A stretch of 64,000 nucleotides of DNA from Cladobotryum mycophilum (taxonomy: Eukaryota > Ascomycota > Sordariomycetes > Hypocreales > Hypocreaceae), in the NCBI GenBank assembly GCA_036429605.1, contig JAVFKD010000004.1:3844001-3908000 (forward strand). Direction: 5' to 3'. Position numbers and translations under genes: made by a program. Below the pieces are notes generated by a model. It saw only the letters and a program-made list of their open reading frames with translations. It was not told the DNA's origin and did no database searches. Positions 59,823 to 64,000 of the stretch are shown one piece after another. Each line of letters begins with the position of its first letter. Position 1 is the first letter of the stretch.

Positions 59823-61800
59823 TCATTGACCCTTGCTCTCTGGAGGCGGGGGCGGGGGCGGGGGCGGAGACGCCTCCTGTATGAAAGCCTTGCCTCCATC
59901 AACGATAATCTGCTCATCAATTCTGGCCTTGAGGTCCCCATGCTCAAGCCTCTTCCATGTCGTGATTCGAGCCTCTTCGGTATCGACTTCGAAAAGCCGT
60001 ATTCTGCGAGTGTAGCCGCCGTAACCGGCATAACCACCAAAGCCCACGCCGCCAGAGTAACACATCCATAGGGCGGGGATTTTCTTGACATTAGATGGCT
60101 GCTTCTTCTTCTTTTCCTCTGGTGAGGGAGTCGTTTTTCCCATCCTGGGAGGAACTCTTTTCTTTCGTCTCCAATGGAGGATAGGGAGCAGTAGTCGTTA
60201 ACATGGTCACTGCACGAGTTAGCGGGCAACACAAAAGCTGTAGACAAAACGTCACCTACTGTCCAGCGCTGACCATGACGACGCCCTCCTCAATAAGGGC
60301 GTCTCGGAATCCAGTGTTATAAACCGGCGCAGTAACGCCTTCGCGCCATTCCCCTAAACGAGGCAGCTCCCAGTCTGCATACTCTGTAAGAGGAATATGA
60401 ATAAAGGCAATATCCATATGTCTATGGGTATATCCTTGGTGATTCTTCTTCAGGCTTGTACTGGTCTTCTTGAACCAGTCGATCTGATTCGGCTTCAGCC
60501 AGTCATAACCGGGGTACTTGCGCTCATCGGGAGAATAGGCATGGGTGTCAAGAAGATAAATAGTCAAGGCCGAGTGCTCATTGTGGCCCCGTCCCAGAAC
60601 TTCAATGTAGTAGTTGCCCACGCCATCAATGTCCCCTGGTCCGGCTCGGGATAGGGAGTAAGGTAGAGTCTCCATGAGGGCCATCTGCGCCTCGCGAGAC
60701 ATTGTGCCTTCATCGTCATGGTTGCCGAAGATGCCAGCCCACGGAACCTTGCGCTCAATGAGCAAAGAGGCATACTTGTAGATGGCCTATTTTCATTCGT
60801 TAGCGACATGATTCTCTCAAGGGCAAGGGCAAGGGCAAGGGCAAGGGGGTTACGAACCGAGGGCGCATCGGGGGCAGTGCCGCCGTTGACCTGGTCACCA
60901 CTCAAAATAACCAAGTCGGGCTTCTCTTCGTCCAGTAATCTGGTAACGAAATCGAGAGTCCGCGGGTCAGCCTCACACTTGCCCCCCTTGTAGTTATCCG
61001 GGACGGCTTCTCGACAATCACCAACTCCAGTGCTAAGATGCAAGTCTCCAATCTGCATAATCTTGAATCGTCCAGAGTCCGGGATTCTGGGCTTCGGCTT
61101 CTTAAGTTCTTGCGGTTTTCCCCTCTTTATTGTAACATGTGCACTATGCAAGCTTCCGCCGGTACCCAGATACAAAGGTCTTCCCACGATGGCCCAACCC
61201 TGTCGCGCCTCGGTCGCATCGTCGCCAAATACAATGTCGATATCGGTTACGGCCAGATCCGAATCGATTGATTTTTTATTTCTAGATCGCTTGAGCCACA
61301 GGCCCGCGGGTCGAGGCTCCCAATGCTCGTTGGAGTTGGAGAGATCCTCGGGGGTCAGACTGCCAACGGAGACGTCGACAATAACTTCGTCTTCGGTCGT
61401 GAGATCCTCCTCGCGCTTCCGGCTCACATACATGTATGCTTTTGACGTCCAAGCCTTGCCTAGGTAGAGCTCTTTGTCGATGAGACGCCATTTCTTGTCG
61501 TCGAGGGTGCAAGAGGAGAAGGGTTTGAGGCTGGAGCATGTTACGACTGTGATGTCTGTGACGACTAGACCCGGGTGGTGGGAGGGCATGTAGTTGTGTA
61601 TGGCATTTGGGAGGACTCTGTAGTTGCGATCGAGGATGGCGACGACGACAATGACGAATAGCGCTGCGGCGCCGAGTTGGGTGAGCGTCCGAACCTTTCA
61701 AAGCAGCAGCGTTAGCTTGACCTTGATCACCACAAGGCATAGCATAGCATAGCATAGCATAGCATGGCACTCGAGGCCAACTTACAATGCGTCGCGTCAT
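59823..61800 (-). CDS. dcr2: Dcr2-type metallophosphoesterase, four exons, one frame break
   Basis: Exons on the minus strand at 61800-61786 (only five codons, MTRRI), 61694-60858, 60786-60260 and 60209-59823 give about 588 aa. A signal-anchor segment follows the basic N terminus (about residues 12-26, AAALFVIVVVAIL). The calcineurin-like phosphoesterase motifs are complete: IGDLHLS, ILSGDQVNG, GIFGNHDDE, IAFIHIPL and SAGHDH. The C terminus ends in WMCYSGG, GGYTRRIRLF and a poly-Pro stretch, as in Dcr2/Sia1-like proteins. Yeast Dcr2 is a phosphoesterase linked to cell-cycle timing and unfolded-protein-response (Ire1) control. In the last exon the frame changes between NDYCSL and KKIPALWMCY. 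The best position is the T5 run at 60134-60138 (A5 in the coding strand), where one extra base repairs it. Introns 1 and 2 carry simple repeats. Confidence 0.87.
60819..60849. repeat. (GGGCAA)n minisatellite in intron 2 of the Dcr2-type gene
   Basis: About five hexanucleotide units within the 71-nt intron 60787-60857, close to the donor side. The tract fills nearly half the intron. Confidence 0.85.
61738..61765. repeat. (AGCAT)n repeat in intron 1 of the Dcr2-type gene
   Basis: About five pentanucleotide units within intron 1 (61695-61785). Non-coding. Confidence 0.85.
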
Positions 61801-62548
61801 ATTGGGTAGCTTGTTGCTGGCCTCTACCAGCTTCTGTAGGATCCCAAACCCAGTAGCAAGTCTTGTTCTTCACAAACCTCAGTGCGGTTGGTGGGTGTCT
61901 TTGAGGGGGAAGATTCTCGTCACAATTGTTGGCTCTGCATCTTCTCCCTGCGCTATCGCCGAAGTCTCGACATCTATAGATCAGAATTGAGTTGTTGCTG
62001 CCAAAGGATAAGATGGATCTACTGCCACTGCCTGGGGCAAATATCTGTACAATGGATGAACAAATAAACAGCGTCGAGATCAAGCTGCTGCCAATGAAGG
62101 CCCAGCACCACTGCTTCGGTACTAGGTACCTACCTTTGCGCGCGCTGGGGTTCTGGTTAGGCTTACAGTGTCTGTAAGTCTCGAGTAATCGTGTAAAATG
62201 GAACCTACCCTATTAAGGTGGTCCGTTAATACGTTCTAATGATCCAAGGCTATCTTATAGAGCTCCTACCAGAGGATTACAGGCACTATAAGTACTGCCA
62301 GGTACCTACCTGGTAGTGTCTTAGGTATAACACTACAAGTACCTGCCTGTACCTAGACTTTAAGTACCTACTATAGGTACCTAGTAGTACCTCCTTTTTG
62401 TTTCGCAGGCGAGCTCATCTAAAGAAACAATGGATCCATCCATTAGACATGACAGAGTAGAAACATCAATATTTTGGACCTATTTCCGGTGGCAAAACGA
62501 ATCAGCAAGCTACTAATCTGCCTAGGTAGGGTAGGGTACTTTGCTAAT
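61801..62548. other. Divergent promoter region with a GTACCT-rich island
   Basis: It lies between the starts of the Dcr2-type gene (minus) and the right-edge gene (plus). From about 62120 the sequence is crowded with GTACCT, TAGGTACCTA and related near-palindromes. No gene is supported. Confidence 0.55.
62125..62400. repeat. GTACCT / TAGGTACCTA motif cluster
   Basis: GTACCT or AGGTACCTA occurs at about 62126, 62302, 62339, 62349, 62365, 62377 and 62387, often as self-complementary TAGGTACCTA. Such short palindromic motifs can form small hairpins. Function unknown. Confidence 0.7.
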
Positions 62549-64000
62549 ATGAATTCCCCTCATGATAAAGGCCTGTATCGCTTCTTTGGGAATCTTTATC
62601 TTCGAGATCCGGAAGCTGCATTAGACGCATCTTCGTTGAAGAGACTTGGACACCTCGAGCCATTCCTTAGGGATTTGGAGGCTCGCCAGCAATCCAGGCG
62701 TACGTAACCCAAGTTTATGAAATCCATCTCAATTCATTCCGTATCTGATTAGGTGCTCAAATAAATCCTATAGGAGGCACTATTGAGTGGCATTATAACA
62801 AGCCATTTGCTCATGCAGTCAAAGCTGAGATTGAGGGCTGGCGAAAGAGGGGCGTCCAACGACGGCCAGAGTTCGCGATCTCTCCTGGTGGTCCGTTGAA
62901 TGCGTCAGTTGCCTGCCATCTGCATTGCCCATCGTTTTCCGTCAAGGATCCTTATTCAAATACCCCGGCTGACGAAACCAATCTTTCAATTTGCCAGATT
63001 ATAAAGGCAGGGTTCACCACACACCAATGCTTAATCTACGATCATCTTTTCCGTCGTGAGGCCTTGGATGGCATCCGTTTTTACCCAACAGACATCCTAG
63101 AAATTCATGAGAGTTTCCTTTCACTACTGAGGAGGAAAATGAGTGCAGTTGTTGATATATGTTGGGGGAAATGTGTCAAGTCTAGAATGCTCAAAACACA
63201 ACGCCTTGAGCCCTTTCAGCTTTGGGGGGATTTTGAGTATGTCACAGTCTGGCTTGAATGGGAGGGCGCGGAGCAAGAGACGCCCATCTTGCTTAGGTTT
63301 GTGCTATTTGTCATGCATCCTAAGGCAATGATTTATGCCTGTCGGTCTACCCAAGGCAGGATCCAGGACCTCCATCTCACAGTTGTGGCTTGACTTGGCT
63401 CCATTCAAATTGACGAACATTTTTACGGGAAATCTCACAAGCGCGGGACTTATGGAAAGCTACTCAAATCAGAATGGAGCCGGCAAAAATTCCTGGATCG
63501 GGAAGCAATTGAACAAGTGAGGAGTGCTACTCTGTTGTAGCCAGGTGAGCATGCCGGCCGAAGCGTACGGAAGTCGGTATACGCATCGCAAGCATATGAC
63601 CAGGGGATATTCGATTTCGATCGAATGAGTGAGAACTCAGTACTGCAAAGTATGTCAGTAGATGACGGTGATGACTTGACTTGCGTAGACGAATCTTCGA
63701 AGGAATCCGCCGAGGTGAGTTTCGACACTCCACACATGATAGCACATAACTGCACCTGACTGACTAGGGCTGATATACAACAGCTAGGCATCCGTTCTTC
63801 AATCTCGATCCATCCTGATATCGGCAATGATGCTCCGGGCCCCCAAGGGTTAAAATATCTAATTTCATCGCTCGTTAAAGATGACTTTGATGTGCACAAT
63901 GCAACGCAACTCTGCAATGCACTCTTTTCAGGCGAATTCGATAGGCTTGAATTGACCAGCTGGCAAGATATTCCACAACAGCTTCGCATATGGCTCGAAA
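62549..64000 (+). pseudogene. Fungal protein of unknown function, two in-frame stops, runs off the window
   Basis: Exons 62549-62699, 62774-63714 and 63784 onward have GT-AG introns and join in frame (MNSPHDKGLYRFFGNL; GTIEWHYNKPFAHAVKAEIE; then LGIRSSISIHPD after the second intron). The protein has an ordered, hydrophobic middle section (YVTVWLEWEG, LLRFVLFVMHPKAM, RIQDLHLTVVA). Two stops interrupt exon 2 in frame: TGA at 63391 and TAG at 63538. Coding character continues in the same frame past both, up to an acidic stretch (SVDDGDDLTC). Each stop can be explained by one C-to-T change (CGA to TGA, CAG to TAG). No domain is recognised. The last exon is open to the window edge. It is probably a recently inactivated gene; stop read-through or two separate genes are less likely. 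Confidence 0.65.

Overview
The window is nuclear DNA of a filamentous ascomycete (Pezizomycotina, probably Sordariomycetes). The support is short GT-AG introns of about 50-90 nt with fungal branch sites, pyrimidine-rich leaders, kilobase-scale intergenic gaps, a Zn2Cys6 regulator, and a fungal-style NLR (alpha/beta hydrolase, NB-ARC, TPR). The species cannot be fixed from the sequence. No tRNA, rRNA, CRISPR array, telomere repeat or virus-like gene was found.

Layout. A seven-exon Zn2Cys6 transcription factor occupies 0.7-2.8 kb, followed by 5.4 kb with nothing recognisable. A 327-aa orphan gene (8.2-9.2 kb, minus) lies directly downstream of a probable copia-type LTR that points the same way. 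From about 10.6 to 16.5 kb is a gene graveyard: broken coding fragments, ending in a clear relic of a SNF2-family helicase (DEGH and TATPM motifs with stops and frameshifts). From 18 to 35.5 kb four genes lie on the minus strand: an Ssh4/Ear1-type SPRY protein (Rsp5 adaptor), a single-pass basic membrane protein, a 655-aa disordered protein, and a membrane-anchored endonuclease/exonuclease/phosphatase-family protein. From 39 to 49 kb on the plus strand are a small acidic protein with a possible PP1-docking motif and a large DH/PH-like (RhoGEF-like) protein of about 1,930 aa, broken by two frame changes.

The most interesting part is 50.6-57.8 kb. A 296-aa protein resembling the gasdermin pore-forming fold, with a short acidic C-terminal tail, is followed by a diverged 0.5-kb tandem repeat and then by an NLR with an N-terminal SesB-like hydrolase. 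This is a candidate cell-death or allorecognition locus. It is followed by two housekeeping-type genes on the minus strand, an adenine deaminase (Aah1 type) and a Dcr2-type metallophosphatase. At the right edge is a fungal gene of unknown function carrying two in-frame stops, both explicable by C-to-T change.

A pattern runs through the right part of the window. Four reading-frame breaks in otherwise intact genes (two in the DH protein, one in the NLR, one in the Dcr2-type gene) all fall at or next to homopolymers exactly five bases long, and each is repaired by one extra base. This looks more like homopolymer undercalling than gene decay. It contrasts with the genuine decay at 10.6-16.5 kb and 62.5-64 kb.
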